Source: Flavobacteriaceae bacterium (GTDB lineage: Bacteria > Bacteroidota > Bacteroidia > Flavobacteriales > Flavobacteriaceae). Taken from it: a stretch of DNA of 13,284 bases. The translations under genes were made by a program, and so were the position numbers. The notes under the pieces were generated by a model that saw only the letters and a list, made by a program, of their open reading frames with translations, ran no database searches and was not told where the DNA came from. The stretch spans positions 1-13,284 of the forward strand of contig JAENXB010000059.1 of the NCBI GenBank assembly GCA_016649785.1, read 5' to 3'. Positions 13,110 to 13,284 of this stretch are shown here, piece by piece (position 1 is the first letter of the stretch; each line of letters starts with the position of its first letter).

Positions 13110-13284
13110 TTAATCTTTTATTCCCCCTTTGGGGGTTAGGGGGCTTCGGGCCAGTTTTAAAAACACCCCTTCCATAGAATCTGTCTTGAATTGTTCCTTT
13201 AATTTTTTTGGAGTGTCCAGTGCTTCAATAACCCCATCTACCATTATGGAAACGCGATCGCAATATTCGGCTTCATCCATATAA
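13110..13284 (-). CDS. ABC transporter ATPase, C-terminal 57 residues (cut by window edge)
   Basis: Cytoplasmic ATPase subunit driving the two permeases. Hand translation from the right edge gives YMDEAEYCDRVSIMVDGVIE, then ALDTPKKLKEQF, then SMEGVFLKLAR. This is the usual end of drug-export ATPases (the region after the switch histidine, with MDEAE and SMEDVF-like elements). The last residues, SPLTPKGGIKD before the TAA at 13112-13110, come from a GC-rich palindromic repeat and are not part of the family, so the original stop was probably lost or overrun. Walker and signature motifs lie outside the window. Confidence 0.88.
   Translation of the reverse strand, partial: YMDEAEYCDRVSIMVDGVIEALDTPKKLKEQFKTDSMEGVFLKLARSPLTPKGGIKD
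13123..13148. repeat. C5-TTT-G5 palindromic repeat, overlapping the ATPase 3' end
   Basis: CCCCCTTTGGGGG (13123-13135) is a perfect hairpin, followed by TTAGGGGGCTTCGGG. On the minus strand it reads AGCCCCCTAACCCCCAAAGG and onward, a word that I recall as frequent in flavobacterial genomes and often translated as SPLTPKGG. Here it forms the last codons of the ATPase gene. It could also work as a transcription or RNA-stability hairpin between ATPase and permease genes. Confidence 0.65.

Overview
The window looks like chromosomal DNA of a marine or soil-type Flavobacteriaceae member (Bacteroidota). The evidence is AT-rich DNA, lipoproteins with Bacteroidota-style lipoboxes, TAnnTTTG promoter boxes without clear Shine-Dalgarno sites, and protein families typical of this group (DUF2141, GH130, TonB-dependent receptors, RND and ABC-2 efflux operons). 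No rRNA, tRNA, CRISPR array, transposase or phage gene was seen.

Layout. (1) 1-3551, minus strand: a tripartite RND efflux operon read in the order tolC-like channel, lipoprotein adaptor, RND permease (permease cut by the left edge). The adaptor-permease gap is unusually long. It holds a structured palindromic repeat (825-951) and a second, dead copy of the permease start (near 1053). (2) 3552-3847: divergent promoter region with four GTTAC words and a TAnnTTTG box facing each way. (3) 3848-7261, plus strand: a three-gene set that I read as a copper uptake locus. It encodes a small membrane-anchored protein with a C-x9-CNGKC motif, a lipoprotein with two Met/His-rich YtkA/FixH-like modules, and a TonB-dependent receptor that keeps the CxxxM and HxM copper ligands known from OprC. 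A perfect 11-bp stem lies just upstream of the receptor gene. (4) 7283-10291, minus strand: an outer-membrane beta-barrel with an HxSNG motif (possible phospholipase A), a DUF2141 protein overlapping a four-helix membrane protein gene, and a GH130 glycosidase/phosphorylase. A C-terminal relic of a second DUF2141 gene lies upstream of GH130. (5) 10562-13284, minus strand: an ABC-2 export operon with ATPase (only its C-terminus), permease, permease. The ATPase reading frame ends inside a C5/G5 palindromic repeat.

Together the window is dominated by envelope transport: two unrelated export machines flank a copper acquisition locus and a few envelope or carbohydrate genes. The most informative items are the OprC-like receptor with its two uncharacterised partner proteins, the structured repeat and duplicated permease start inside the RND operon, and the DUF2141 relic.
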